A stretch of 43,356 nucleotides of DNA from Caldimicrobium sp. (GCA_025059715.1 JANXCE010000016.1:1-43356); one strand, 5' to 3'. Shown: positions 23,982 to 33,564, counted from the stretch's first letter. Numbers and translations: made by a program. The notes: generated by a model not told the origin, from the letters alone.

Positions 23982-25000
23982 TAGCAGATGCGAGGCAAGA
24001 ATTCTCCATTATTTAGTTCCATCACCCTAATTGGTCCATAGGGGCCTTTAAGGAAAACTCGAGGCTTTGAAGACCAATTTATAACCTCTCCGATGATCCG
24101 GGCCCTTTCACCAAGGGGATGACTTCTAAGTAATTCCAGGGCTTTTGGGGCTTCTCGTTTAGGAAGGGCTATGATGGCCTTGCCCTCTGAAGGCAAGTGA
24201 TAGGGCTCAAAGCCTAAGATCTCGCAAAAAACTCTTACCTGAGGCTGAAGAGGTATACTTTCTTCCTCTATTAGGATGTCCACTTTAGAAGCTTGAGCCC
24301 ATTCATAGAGCACTCCCGCAAGTCCTCCTCTGGTTGGATCTCTCATGGCATGAAGTTCTAAGTTAGCCAAAAATAGTGGCTCTAACATGGGAAACAGGGA
24401 CGCACAGTCGCTCTCCAGGTCTACTTCAAAATTAAAACCTTCCCTCTCTGCAAGAATACACACTCCGTGATCTCCTATAGGCCCTGAGAGAAGGATTACA
24501 TCTCCTGGTTTTAGGTTCCTTGCTGAAAGGCCTTTGTATATTACCTCTCCAATTCCAGAGGTATTGATAAAAATACCATCCACTGCGCCCCGGGGAACAA
24601 CCTTAGTATCACCCGTTACTATCAAAACCTCGTTTTCTCTGGAGGCTTTACTAATACTCTCTAAAATTCGCTCTAAATCTCCACTCATAAAACCTTCCTC
24701 TATAATTAAGCTAAGGGAGAGATAAAGGGGTTTTGCGCCCATAACTGCTAAGTCATTGAGGGTCCCAATTACAGAAAGTTTGCCAATATCTCCTCCCTTA
24801 AAGAACAGTGGTTTAACAGTGAAACTATCGGTAGTAAAGGCAATGGTCTTTGAAGGCAAATTAAGACAAGTTGCATCCTCTAAGGAATCTAAAAGGAAAT
24901 TACTAAGATGTTTTAAAAGGAAGTTTTTGAGAAAATTCTGGCTTTCTTCCCCTCCACCACCGACCTCAATAGTTATTCGCTCTCTTCCTGTTGAGGACAT
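23981..25000 (-). CDS. hypE: Carbamoyl dehydratase HypE
   Basis: Accepts the carbamoyl group from HypF on its C-terminal cysteine and dehydrates it to thiocyanate using ATP. Seen: PurM/AIR-synthase-like architecture with FTTDSFTVKPLFFKGGDIGKL at the N-terminus, VTGDTKVVPRGAVDG, RDPTRGGLAG, and the diagnostic C-terminal PRIC with the catalytic Cys as the last residue. 339 residues, normal. First gene of the hypEAF operon; no strong ribosome site before the ATG. Confidence 0.97.
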   Translation of the reverse strand: MSSTGRERITIEVGGGGEESQNFLKNFLLKHLSNFLLDSLEDATCLNLPSKTIAFTTDSFTVKPLFFKGGDIGKLSVIGTLNDLAVMGAKPLYLSLSLIIEEGFMSGDLERILESISKASRENEVLIVTGDTKVVPRGAVDGIFINTSGIGEVIYKGLSARNLKPGDVILLSGPIGDHGVCILAEREGFNFEVDLESDCASLFPMLEPLFLANLELHAMRDPTRGGLAGVLYEWAQASKVDILIEEESIPLQPQVRVFCEILGFEPYHLPSEGKAIIALPKREAPKALELLRSHPLGERARIIGEVINWSSKPRVFLKGPYGPIRVMELNNGEFLPRIC

Positions 25001-26017
25001 GATTTTAAATATAACTCACGGTGGTTCTATTACAATACCATTGTATGAGAACTCATTATTTGGGATCGAGTAAAATTTTTGACATAACTTTTAATATCCC
25101 CTCTTAACCGGAATTTATTACATAATGCACACAGTGTTTACCTTTCACACTCCATAGCACACCCCAATTTATCTTCTATATACTTACCTCCTATTAAATC
25201 GTTCCACCTATCTATTCCTTTTTATATTCCTCAACTCTCATCATCTCTTGGTATCCCTCTTATCTCAAAGGGCTAACCCCTCTAAATCTCTTCGTCGAAT
25301 CCTTCACACCCCTCACAATAGACTTTTCAAAATTTTTCAATCTCAGTGCGTATCTATGCAAATACACTATGCTATCTACCTGCACTTACTCTCCAGGTGC
25401 TCTCCACCTCTTTTCTGTCCTTGTATAACAAAGGGCTTAAAGCTTCTCTTTAGTTTTTCGTTCCTTAAAAGTTTCTTCTACCCTGTAAACTGTGTCTTTA
25501 AATTTTCCATAAGCTTCGTTGGTAGTCTTAAAGAATCTTCTTTAAAGGGAGATAAGTCCTCTGGAATAGGATGCATAGAGAATCCACAATTACCTTTGGC
25601 TTTTTCCTCTTTTCATTGAGAGGGCCTCCCCAAAGGAAGCAGAACTTTCTGAGAGGAAGCAGAACAAACAAAAAACTTCATGAGCTATGATTTCAAACCT
25701 CCCATTTTAGAGTTCTTGCGTTTTTCTCAAGATCTTTTATTATCGCATGCTTTATCTATCATCATGAAATCCAGTGTAGGCCTTTGCAGGTGGATAGATT
25801 TTCTCCAGTTGATCAAAGTTATCAATTAGTATTAGAGTTAACTTTCCCTCTGAGAAAGACACAAACAAAAAATTACAAAGGGTATCATATAGCTCTTCTT
25901 TAAATATTATAAAAAATCACAATCAAAAAATCTTAGAATTTGGAGATCATCTTTAAATAATTTTTAAACCTGTTATATTTAACACTTGGCAAAATTATCC
26001 TATTATAGGAGAGGAGT
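25001..26017. other. 1-kb region without intact genes
   Basis: Contains the decayed repeat copy at 25360-25629 and, between about 25633 and 25666, two copies of AGGAAGCAGAAC. The remainder (25020-25350 and 25670-26000) shows no gene I can support; long frames here are full of stops on both strands. The last 50 bases should hold the iorA promoter. Confidence 0.6.
25360..25629 (-). repeat. Decayed repeat, copy A (inverted relative to copy B)
   Basis: On the minus strand this 270-base stretch matches 37746-38012 on the plus strand at roughly 80-85 percent by eye, with small indels. Shared blocks include GTAATTGTGGATTCTCTATG, AGAAACTTTTAAGGAACGAA and GAGTAAGTGCAGGT. Frame fragments such as KPKVIVDSL and EETFKERK suggest a dead transposase, but the family is not recognised. 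In copy A the frames are interrupted. Confidence 0.7.
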
Positions 26018-27577
26018 ATGAGTAAAGTGCTTATGCTTGGAACAGATGCGGTAGCTCGGGGAGCTATTGAGGCAGGTATTTCCTATGCAGCATCTTATCC
26101 TGGAACTCCGGCTACCCAGATTTTAGAATATATTGCTAAGAATAGTTCTGTGCCCTGTGAGTGGTCCATAAACGAGAAAGTAGCCTATGAGGTGGCTTAT
26201 GGTGTAAGTCTTACAGGGCGTAGAGCACTTTGCTCTATGAAACATGTGGGATTAAATGTTGCCTCAGATCCCTTTATGACCTCAAGTTATCTTGGAGTAA
26301 GGGGCGGACTTGTTTTAGCTGTTGGAGATGACCCGGGTGCCTACTCCTCTCAAAATGAACAGGATTCACGCTTTTATGCGCGCTTTGCTAAAATCCCTTG
26401 TCTGGAGCCTTACGATGGTGAGACTGCCAAAGAATTTACTAAAATAGCCTTTGACATCTCAGAGGAACTTGGACTACCTGTGATGGTGAGAAGTCAAACC
26501 AGACTTCTTCACTGCTATAGCTCGGTCACTCTGGGGGAGATACGCCCAGAGAATCCCTTGAGTCTTAAAAAAGACCCCCCTCAGCTTATAGCTATTCCAC
26601 GCCATGTAATACCTCTTCACAAAGCATTAAATGCTAAACAAGCAAGAATCACAGAAATTCTGAAAAGATATTCCTTTAATGAGATAATATCTGGAGAGGG
26701 TAAAAGGGGAATTATTGCCTGTGGTCTTGCTTATACCTATGCTATGGAGTTAGAAGAAAACTTGCCTATTTTAAAAGTAACTGCCTATCCCATAGACGAA
26801 GCACTCCTCAGAGAGTTTGTAAAAGAGCTTGAAGAGGTAATAGTCTTAGAGGAGGGTTATCCCTTAGTTGAGGAGCGGGTAAGATGTCTTCATCCTAAGG
26901 TTCGGGGAAAACTCTCTGGAGATTTGCCTTTGGAAGGAGAGCTCGGACCTGATCCTGTATTAAGGCTCTTTGGTAAGAAGCGAAATATTCAGCCGGAAGA
27001 TACCCCTCCAAGACCTCCGGTTTTATGTCCTGGGTGTCCCCATAGAGAATTCTATAAGGCCCTCTTAGAGGCTAACCCTACCTTTGTTACAGGAGACATT
27101 GGATGTTACACCTTAGGTGCTCTTCCTCCACTTAATGCTTTGGATACCTGCTTGTGTATGGGAGCAAGTATAAGTAAAGCCATAGGCATTGCTAAACAAG
27201 GAATAAGTAGGGTTGCCGCTGTCATCGGAGATTCTACTTTCTGGCATACGGGAATTCCAGCTCTGCTTGATGCAGTTTGGAATAAGGCAAATATATTAGT
27301 TTGCATCCTTGACAATTCAGTAGTTGCTATGACTGGCCATCAACCTACCCCTCATCTTGGAATTACTGCCAAGGGTGAAGAGACTAAGGCTATCAGTATG
27401 GTCGAAATTTGCAAAGCCTGTGGAGTTGACTCAGTGATTGAGGTTGATCCCCTAAAAAAAGAGGAACTTCTGGCCGCTTTGAAAAGAGGCTTGGAGACCC
27501 CAGGAGTTCATGTTGTTATTGCCAAAAGACCCTGTGTATTAATAGCTGGAAAACTCAAAAAGGGCGAAAAATTTTAA
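26018..27577 (+). CDS. iorA: Indolepyruvate:ferredoxin oxidoreductase alpha subunit, no ferredoxin domain
   Basis: TPP enzyme oxidatively decarboxylating aryl pyruvates to aryl-acetyl-CoA with ferredoxin (reversible). Seen: N-terminal pyrimidine-binding domain (AGISYAASYPGTPATQ), then the PP domain with CPGCPHREF, GDIGCYTLGALPP, GDSTFWHTG and DNSVVAMTGHQPTP (TPP/Mg motif). 519 residues. Typical IorA is about 600 residues with a C-terminal 2[4Fe-4S] ferredoxin domain; here the protein stops after VVIAKRPC and no cysteine cluster is encoded downstream. ATG with GGAGAGGAG site. iorB is 3.6 kb away on the other strand. Confidence 0.92.
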   Translation: MSKVLMLGTDAVARGAIEAGISYAASYPGTPATQILEYIAKNSSVPCEWSINEKVAYEVAYGVSLTGRRALCSMKHVGLNVASDPFMTSSYLGVRGGLVLAVGDDPGAYSSQNEQDSRFYARFAKIPCLEPYDGETAKEFTKIAFDISEELGLPVMVRSQTRLLHCYSSVTLGEIRPENPLSLKKDPPQLIAIPRHVIPLHKALNAKQARITEILKRYSFNEIISGEGKRGIIACGLAYTYAMELEENLPILKVTAYPIDEALLREFVKELEEVIVLEEGYPLVEERVRCLHPKVRGKLSGDLPLEGELGPDPVLRLFGKKRNIQPEDTPPRPPVLCPGCPHREFYKALLEANPTFVTGDIGCYTLGALPPLNALDTCLCMGASISKAIGIAKQGISRVAAVIGDSTFWHTGIPALLDAVWNKANILVCILDNSVVAMTGHQPTPHLGITAKGEETKAISMVEICKACGVDSVIEVDPLKKEELLAALKRGLETPGVHVVIAKRPCVLIAGKLKKGEKF

Positions 27578-27650
27578 GTGTTTACCTCAAAAGTCTAACC
27601 TCTGGAGATTAAACTTTGACATAATCTATTTTTTTAGCTTGAGGCTTAGT

Positions 27651-28082
27651 TTATAGACTTTCAATATCGGTAGAACTGAATAGTTTTACACCTGCCTGTT
27701 GTAAGAGGTTTACTGTTTTATCTAAATTATCAGTTCTTAAGACCACAATTGCCTCTTCTCCACTCTTTTCTACAAAGGCATAGAGATACTCAACATTTAT
27801 ATCTCCCTCGTAAAGGATTTTCAGAACCTCTGCTAATCCACCAGGTTGATCCTTAACCCCCACAGCGATTACACTTGTTATCTTCGTTGTAAACCCTGCT
27901 TCTTCAAGGGCCTTTTTAGCAAGCTCGGGATTGTTTACAATCATCCGCAAAATTCCAAAATCTGAGGTATCGGCAATAGTAAGAGCTCTTATGTTTACTC
28001 CCTCTTTGGCTATAGCGGTTAATGCTTCGTAAAGCCTACCTTTCTTATTTTCTAAGAAGACGGAGATCTGTTTAATTTTCAT
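27651..28082 (-). CDS. Tandem ACT-domain protein (first copy)
   Basis: 143 residues containing two ACT-like ligand-binding repeats: residues 3-68 (ISVFLENKKGRLYEALTAIA) and 69-140 (VIAVGVKDQPGGLAEVLKIL). ACT pairs bind amino acids. It lies 32 bases downstream of a paaK gene, like its paralogue at 29431, so it may sense phenylalanine, tryptophan or tyrosine for the aryl-CoA/IOR pathway. That role is inferred. Confidence 0.88.
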   Translation of the reverse strand: MKIKQISVFLENKKGRLYEALTAIAKEGVNIRALTIADTSDFGILRMIVNNPELAKKALEEAGFTTKITSVIAVGVKDQPGGLAEVLKILYEGDINVEYLYAFVEKSGEEAIVVLRTDNLDKTVNLLQQAGVKLFSSTDIESL

Positions 28083-28114
28083 GACTTCTCACCTCCACTG
28101 ACCGAAACTTATGT

Positions 28115-29419
28115 TTAGTTTAATCCCCTCTTGTCAATAACTCTTTTAGCTTTGCCCTCACTCCGAGGTAAACTCTTAGGTTCAACTAAGGTGACCTTAA
28201 CCCTTATACCTACCGCTTCTTCAATTCTTTTTTCTAATTTTTTTCGCAGAGCCTCTAAGGATTTAACCTCATCAGAGAAAACCTCTTTGGAGACCTCCAC
28301 CTGCACCTCTATTTCGTCTAAATGGTGAGGTCTGGTTAAGATTATCTGATAATGGGGCTCAACACCTTGAACTTCTAAGATAGCCTTTTCTATCTGATAA
28401 GGGAAAAGCATGACTCCTCTCACCTTAATCATATCGTCGCTTCTTCCAGTAATTCTCTCAATCCTGATAAAGGTTCTACCACAGGCGCATTCTCCAGGAA
28501 TAAAGGCAGTAATATCTCTGGTTCTAAATCGTAGCATGGGAACTCCCTCTTTCGTGAGAGTAGTAAGGACCAACTCTCCCTTTTGACCCTCTGGTAGGAC
28601 TTCTCCAGTTTCAGGATCAATTATTTCTGGATAAAAATGATCTTCTTGAAGGTGAAGACCCTTTTGCAGTTGACACTCATGGGCAACTCCTGGACCTATA
28701 ATCTCGGTAAGCCCATATACATTATAGGCCTTTAGTCCAAATCTCTTTTCTATTTCTTTGCGCATCTCCTCAGTCCACATCTCAGCTCCAAAACTTCCTG
28801 CCTTCAATTTGAGGCTAGAGGGATCTATACCCATTTCATCTTGAGCATATTCTGCTAAATATAAGGCGTATGAAGGAGTGCAGCAGAGCACAGTGGTTCC
28901 AAAATCCTGCATGAGTTCTATTTGTCTACGAGTATTACCTGCAGAGGCAGGAACAATTGTTGCTCCAACAGCTAAGGCTCCGTAGTGAAATCCTAAACCT
29001 CCAGTAAATAGACCATATCCATAGGCAATTTGAATTATGTCTTCTTTGGTGACACCCATCATAACAAGAGAACGAGCCATAACCTCCTTCCATACCTCAA
29101 GATCTGCCTTGGTGTAACCCATAACTACTGGTTTGCCCGTGGTTCCACTCGAGGAGTGAATCTCCATGATCTCGCTCATTGGCACTGCAAACATTCCAAA
29201 GGGATAAACCTCTCTTAAATCCGCCTTACTGGTGAAGGGAATGTATCTAATATCTTCTAATGTTTTAATATCCTCTGGTTTTAGTCCTATCGCGTCAAAA
29301 TTTTTCCTATAATAGGGCACTCTTTCATAGGCATACCTAACTATCCTTTTAAGTCTCTCTAACTGGAGCTCTCTCAATTTCTCTTTAGATAGAGTTTCCA
29401 TATCCTTGTTCCAATACAT
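28115..29419 (-). CDS. paaK: Phenylacetate-CoA ligase (first copy)
   Basis: AMP-forming ligase activating phenylacetate or related aryl acids to the CoA thioester. Seen: [19 protein letters not shown] (P-loop-like adenylation motif near residue 88), [27 protein letters not shown] (A5-type motif near 235), and [28 protein letters not shown] with R-x-D-D-M-I-K-V-R (A8-type). 434 residues. Good AAGGAGG site. Paralogue of the 29887 gene; each is followed by an ACT gene. Confidence 0.94.
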   Translation of the reverse strand: MYWNKDMETLSKEKLRELQLERLKRIVRYAYERVPYYRKNFDAIGLKPEDIKTLEDIRYIPFTSKADLREVYPFGMFAVPMSEIMEIHSSSGTTGKPVVMGYTKADLEVWKEVMARSLVMMGVTKEDIIQIAYGYGLFTGGLGFHYGALAVGATIVPASAGNTRRQIELMQDFGTTVLCCTPSYALYLAEYAQDEMGIDPSSLKLKAGSFGAEMWTEEMRKEIEKRFGLKAYNVYGLTEIIGPGVAHECQLQKGLHLQEDHFYPEIIDPETGEVLPEGQKGELVLTTLTKEGVPMLRFRTRDITAFIPGECACGRTFIRIERITGRSDDMIKVRGVMLFPYQIEKAILEVQGVEPHYQIILTRPHHLDEIEVQVEVSKEVFSDEVKSLEALRKKLEKRIEEAVGIRVKVTLVEPKSLPRSEGKAKRVIDKRGLN

Positions 29420-29430
29420 GATATACCTCC

Positions 29431-29868
29431 TTATTGTTTGGTTCTTAATTGGGAGGTTTCTAAAAAATTAAAATTCTCTTCCTTTAAAAGTTCCCAAGTC
29501 CTATGGGGAGCCTCTACCTCAAAGACAAAGAAAGCTCTTTTTCTAGTCTCCACTACATATACTAGGGCGCTTTCAATGTTAATACCTTTGGCACTTATCT
29601 TTCTTACTACCTCGTATAACCCTCCTGGTCTATCTTCGAGTTCGATACCAAAGGCAGGAAGCTTAGCTACTATAAATCCTTTTTCTTTGAATTTTTCATA
29701 GGCTCTATCTACATCATCTACCAGCAATTTTATAACTCCAAAGTCTTTCACGCTGGCAATAGAAAATCCAAGAATGTTAATCATTTCGTGAGCCAAGACT
29801 TCAGTTATTTTTTCAAGTTTTCCTGGTTTGTTTTCGGCGAAAATGCTGAGTATTTCTACTATTTTCAT
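29431..29868 (-). CDS. Tandem ACT-domain protein (second copy)
   Basis: 145 residues, two ACT repeats like its paralogue at 27651 ([38 protein letters not shown]). Lies 18 bases after the second paaK and 11 bases before the first. Proposed aromatic amino acid sensor, by analogy only. Confidence 0.88.
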   Translation of the reverse strand: MKIVEILSIFAENKPGKLEKITEVLAHEMINILGFSIASVKDFGVIKLLVDDVDRAYEKFKEKGFIVAKLPAFGIELEDRPGGLYEVVRKISAKGINIESALVYVVETRKRAFFVFEVEAPHRTWELLKEENFNFLETSQLRTKQ

Positions 29869-29886
29869 AGCCCCCTATTTCCTATC

Positions 29887-31188
29887 TCAAAGTACTCTTT
29901 TATCTATAACTCTTTTAGCCTTTCCTTCTGAGATAGGCAAGGTGCCTGGTTCAACTAACTCCACTTTAGGTCTAACTTGTAGAGCTTGCCTTAGCCTCTC
30001 TGTGATCTCCTCTCTAAGTTTAAGAATTCGCTCTATGCGCCCATCAAAAAACTCGCGATCAATCTCTACTTTTATAGTCATTTCATCGTAGCCTTCAAGA
30101 ATAATCTGATAATTTTGAGCTACTCCCTTTATACTCATCAAAACTCCCTCTATCTGCTGAGGAAAGATATTGACTCCTCTTACAATAAACATATCATCTG
30201 CTCTACCTAATATTCTGGCTATTTTTATATGAGTTCTTCCACAATGGCAGGGGCCCTCTAACAGGGTAGTAAGATCTTTAGTGCGATATCTTATTAGGGG
30301 CATAGCGGTTCTATTTAGGGTAGTCAGCACAAGCTCCCCAACTTCACCGGGATTTAAAGGTTCTCCAGTGTTAGGATTTACAACCTCTACCAAAAAGGCA
30401 TCCTCCCAAATATGTAATCCATCTTTTGCAGGGCACTCAAAACCCACACCAGGCCCTCCCATCTCGGAAAGACCGTAACAATTGTAGACCTCTACCTTTA
30501 GCATAGTCTCAATTTTTCTTCTGGTCTCTTCTGAATAGGGCTCTGCTCCTAAGTAAGCTCTTTTGAGCTTAATATCAATGCCAGGTCTTATTCCCCTCTC
30601 TTGAATAATAGTGGCCACATATAGGGCATAACTTGGTGTCATATGAATACAGGTGGTCCCAAAGGTTTGCATAAGCTCTATTTGTCTTTCGGTATTACCT
30701 GGACCCGCTGGTATAACTAACATGCCCAGCAGTTCCGCCCCATAGTGCATAACTAAAGCTCCAGTAAACAGCCCATAAGTCATGGAATTTTGCAAAATAT
30801 CACTTGCGGTAGCACCACTCATCACTAAAGAGCGTGCTATTAACTCTGCTTGAGCTTTGATATCCTCTTTACTAAAGAAGAGAGCTTTGGGCTTTCCCGT
30901 GGTCCCACTTGAGGTATGTAGACGAACCACTTTTTCCAAGGGCTCCGCCAACAGCCCAAAGGGATAGTCTACAAAGAGGTCCTCTCTCGTCGTAAAGGGA
31001 AAAAGCCTAATATCCTCTAAAGACTTTAGATTGGAGGGTTTAACTCCTGCCCTCTTAAACTTCTCTCTATAGTGAGGCACTAAATTGTAAACTTTGTTTA
31101 TTATCTTTTTTAATCTCTTAAATTGTAGCTCTTTCAGAGCATCACGACTTAGGAGCTCAATCTCAGGACGAAAGTATCTTTTCACCAA
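29887..31188 (-). CDS. paaK: Phenylacetate-CoA ligase (second copy)
   Basis: Same family as the 28115 gene with the adenylation motif [44 protein letters not shown] and the RTKDLTTL and RADDMFIVRG C-terminal motifs. About 433 residues. Start: AGGAGGG lies inside the open frame; TTG 31188 (9-base spacing) or GTG 31185 is preferred to TTG 31206, which would sit on that site. It overlaps the 3' end of iorB by some 26 bases, so coupling with iorB is likely. Confidence 0.92.
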   Translation of the reverse strand: MVKRYFRPEIELLSRDALKELQFKRLKKIINKVYNLVPHYREKFKRAGVKPSNLKSLEDIRLFPFTTREDLFVDYPFGLLAEPLEKVVRLHTSSGTTGKPKALFFSKEDIKAQAELIARSLVMSGATASDILQNSMTYGLFTGALVMHYGAELLGMLVIPAGPGNTERQIELMQTFGTTCIHMTPSYALYVATIIQERGIRPGIDIKLKRAYLGAEPYSEETRRKIETMLKVEVYNCYGLSEMGGPGVGFECPAKDGLHIWEDAFLVEVVNPNTGEPLNPGEVGELVLTTLNRTAMPLIRYRTKDLTTLLEGPCHCGRTHIKIARILGRADDMFIVRGVNIFPQQIEGVLMSIKGVAQNYQIILEGYDEMTIKVEIDREFFDGRIERILKLREEITERLRQALQVRPKVELVEPGTLPISEGKAKRVIDKRVL

Positions 31189-31756
31189 AGGCTCTTCCCT
31201 CCTCAAAGGCCTTTAAATTGAGTTCAATCATGTCGGAAGGCACTGCTTGAGCTATAGTCTCCTTCCAGTGGTCTAATTCAAAGGGCAAGAAGAGGGAAAG
31301 CACGCCTAAGAGGACAGAATTTTCAACTTTTGAACTGCCCAATCTTTGGGCAATATCTTGGGCTTTCAAAGCTAAGACCTTATATCCCTTAGCCTTAATT
31401 CTATTTAATACCTCCTTAGGATACTGCTCAGGGGATAGGGCAGGAGGCACTATTTGTTTTTGATTTAAGATCACTACTCCCTCGGGGTTAACATAATGTA
31501 AGTAACGAAGGGCTTCCATCTCCTCTAAAGCAAGCATGAGATCCCCTTCTCCAACAGGAATGGTGGGTGCAAAAACTCTCTTACCAAAACGCACTTGCCC
31601 TATGACCGAACCTCCCCTTTGAGCCATACCATGGATTTCACTCTCTTTCACCTCGTAGCCACTTTTTAGGGCACAATGAGCTATAATTCTGCTAGCTAAC
31701 ACTATACCTTGCCCACCCGTTCCAGCTAAAATAATGTTTACCACCTCTTTACTCAT
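31163..31756 (-). CDS. iorB: Indolepyruvate:ferredoxin oxidoreductase beta subunit
   Basis: Gamma-domain-like subunit of the 2-oxoacid:ferredoxin oxidoreductase family. Seen: IILAGTGGQGIVLASRII at the N-terminus, the KESEIHGMAQRGGSVIGQVRFG block, and GDLMLALEEMEALRYL. 197 residues, typical of IorB. First gene of the minus-strand set iorB-paaK-ACT-paaK-ACT; the alpha subunit is convergent at the far end. Confidence 0.94.
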   Translation of the reverse strand: MSKEVVNIILAGTGGQGIVLASRIIAHCALKSGYEVKESEIHGMAQRGGSVIGQVRFGKRVFAPTIPVGEGDLMLALEEMEALRYLHYVNPEGVVILNQKQIVPPALSPEQYPKEVLNRIKAKGYKVLALKAQDIAQRLGSSKVENSVLLGVLSLFLPFELDHWKETIAQAVPSDMIELNLKAFEEGRAFGEKILSS

Positions 31757-31879
31757 AGCTTAAAGTATCTCCTTTTCTAAATTTTAGGAGCAAATTAACA
31801 TATTTTTAGATATAAGCAAGATAGTTGTAACAAACCCTTAAAGTGACCATAAACGAGAGTTTAACCTTCTGGTTATGAA

Positions 31880-31905
31880 TCACCAATCAAGCCTTTTGAT
31901 TTTTT
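31880..31905 (+). repeat. Direct repeat flanking rpn gene, left copy
   Basis: 26 bases, TCAnCAATCAAnCCTTnTGA core, matching 33157-33182 at 22 of 26 positions. Each copy can fold as an AATCAA / TTGATT-type AT-rich hairpin followed by Ts, so they could also act as weak terminators. Confidence 0.6.
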
Positions 31906-32046
31906 GACAGGTCTTTTTTTGAGTATTAATTTCTTGCAAGTAAGTTTAAAACCGTGAGTTTACTAATGGAAATCATGTTGGGGTTTATGAAAAATGGAGT
32001 GATTTTATTAATATACTAATATGCTTCTAAAGTATTCCCGTTTGGT

Positions 32047-32985
32047 CTAATTGATTTTGTAGCCAAATTTTTGGATCACTTCCATAAGGTTTGAGGCAAG
32101 GATGAGCTCCCGGTGAAGCCTCTTTAGTTTCTCTCGGTCAGTTTCTGCCTTGATCTGCTCCTCAAGGCCCTTTGGCACTCTCCCAAGCTTTACCTCCACC
32201 ACTTCAAGCACCATTTCCTGAGCATCTTTTAAAAGTCCTTGCTGTAAACCCTGTTGTAAACCCTGTTGTAAGCCCTGCTGTAAACCCTGTTGTAAGCCCT
32301 GTTGCAAGCCTTCCTGTATCCCCTCTTTTCTCCCCACCTTCCTTCCCTCAATAAAAAAGGGATCTCTACTCTTATCAATCACTAAGGGCATCCTTGTTAC
32401 CTCCTCATATAGCTTTACTACTTCATTATAAGCATCCTTCCTCAGTCTTGCAAGCATCAAAAGCTTCATCAAAAAATCCCTTCTCTTTTCCTCCTTAAGC
32501 CTCTCAACCCTCTCCCTTAGCCTATCCCAAAAGTCTCTTTCCCTCTTACACAAAATAGCAAGCAACTGATCCTCCTCCACCTCACTCTCAAGAAGTTCCC
32601 TACAACTAATCTTTCTCATTTCCACAACCTTAACTCGGTGCTCAAGTCTTCCCAAACGATACCTTGTTCTATAGGGACACTTCTTGTCTCCTACCCAAAG
32701 TAAAACCTGTAAAGGATAGGCTCCGTATCTTTCATAGATCCTTAAGTAGAGATCAATGAGCCTTAGAGGCAAGGTGGGATCATAGGTGCTCTGAATTTCA
32801 AGGTGAATAAGGGTGCCATTTTCAAGCCTTCCTACGAAGTCTGCCTTTCTTTCTTTGGTTGTGGGGAAAATGCTTTCAAGGACTTCGGAGACCTTAGAGC
32901 AAAAGAGGATTTGGATGATTTTGAAGGGAAGTCTTTGCAGAACTTCTTTTAGAGTGCGGTCAAAGGGAAAATAAGGCTGAGCCAT
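32047..32985 (-). CDS. Rpn-family PD-(D/E)XK nuclease (transposase-like)
   Basis: Member of the recombination-promoting nuclease/putative transposase family (RpnA-related). Seen: FDRTLKEVLQRLP start, KADFVGRLENGTLIHLEIQ with the catalytic D...E-x-Q triad typical of Rpn, and a helical C-terminal region. A Gln-rich segment (about residues 225-250) consists of six LQQG units. 312 residues. The frame is intact, unlike most mobile genes in the window. It stands alone, with about 290 bases upstream of the iorB operon start and 580 bases before the glycan cluster. Confidence 0.88.
   Translation of the reverse strand: MAQPYFPFDRTLKEVLQRLPFKIIQILFCSKVSEVLESIFPTTKERKADFVGRLENGTLIHLEIQSTYDPTLPLRLIDLYLRIYERYGAYPLQVLLWVGDKKCPYRTRYRLGRLEHRVKVVEMRKISCRELLESEVEEDQLLAILCKRERDFWDRLRERVERLKEEKRRDFLMKLLMLARLRKDAYNEVVKLYEEVTRMPLVIDKSRDPFFIEGRKVGRKEGIQEGLQQGLQQGLQQGLQQGLQQGLQQGLLKDAQEMVLEVVEVKLGRVPKGLEEQIKAETDREKLKRLHRELILASNLMEVIQKFGYKIN
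32236..32312 (-). repeat. 12-bp tandem repeat inside rpn gene (LQQG)
   Basis: Six near-identical 12-base units (TTACAACAGGGT form on the minus strand) encode LQQG repeats. Unit length is a multiple of three, so copy-number changes keep the frame. Confidence 0.9.
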
Positions 32986-33065
32986 GAAGATATTTTAGTA
33001 TGTGTTTCGGGAATAGGCAATTTCTCACCTTAAGGGAGGTTGAAGCTGGGCGGTCCCCTCTTTCT

Positions 33066-33134
33066 GCAATCTCCTTTGAAGCGGGTCGGGTTGCCTTTTC
33101 CCCATGCAATCCCCTTTGAAGCGGGGCAGGTTGC
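33066..33134. repeat. Two 29-bp REP-like hairpin units
   Basis: 33066-33094 and 33106-33134 match at about 26 of 29 positions. Each begins GCAAT and ends GGTTGC, with a CCCCTTTGAAGCGGGG-type hairpin core, so the ends are also complementary. They are 11 bases apart. Such CTTTGAAG hairpins are common intergenic REP-type elements. Confidence 0.65.
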
Positions 33135-33156
33135 AACCCCTAACCCCATACAAGCC

Positions 33157-33182
33157 TCATCAATCAAACCTTGTGATTGTTT
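33157..33182 (+). repeat. Direct repeat flanking rpn gene, right copy
   Basis: Right partner of 31880-31905, 22 of 26 bases identical, in the same orientation and about 1.28 kb apart with the rpn gene between them. Confidence 0.6.
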
Positions 33183-33564
33183 AGAACAAACTATATTTTA
33201 CAAATTGACCCTCTGAAACCCACTATCCATCATATACAGCCGATGGTTGTAAATTAATCATAAAATTGTATACTTTATTTAATTAATTATTTACCCTCAC
33301 ATTAGCTCCCTTCACTTGTCAAAGAACTCTCTGTCTTCCCAATCTTTTAATTCATTTTTCAAAAAGGTCATGATACTCTCCTTGCAAATTAATGGGCCTA
33401 AGGTGCTACTTACCTATGTGCACTCTCTACTCCCCACAGCTTTTAAACCTTCCTCTTTACTTACACCAATCTACAAGACTCCCTTCCACCTGTAAACGAA
33501 TGCCTTCAGATAGGTTGAATTCTAACAAAAAGCAGAACTGCTGAGAAAGCACTAATTTTTTGAG

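Larger units (their letters stand above)
32986..33564. other. Intergenic region with REP-like hairpin repeats
   Basis: 579 bases without a supportable gene. It holds the paired hairpin repeats at 33066-33134 and the right copy of the rpn-flanking repeat at 33157-33182. The rest (33190-33560) is AT-rich and shows no clear structure apart from stops in all frames. Confidence 0.6.

Noticed and set aside
25248-25619. 123-residue plus-strand open frame
   Set aside because: It is antisense to the decayed repeat copy A, and the match with copy B follows the other strand's coding fragments.
33066-33134. Possible CRISPR array (two similar 29-base repeats)
   Set aside because: Only two copies, 11-base gap instead of a 30-40-base spacer, imperfect repeats and no cas genes nearby.
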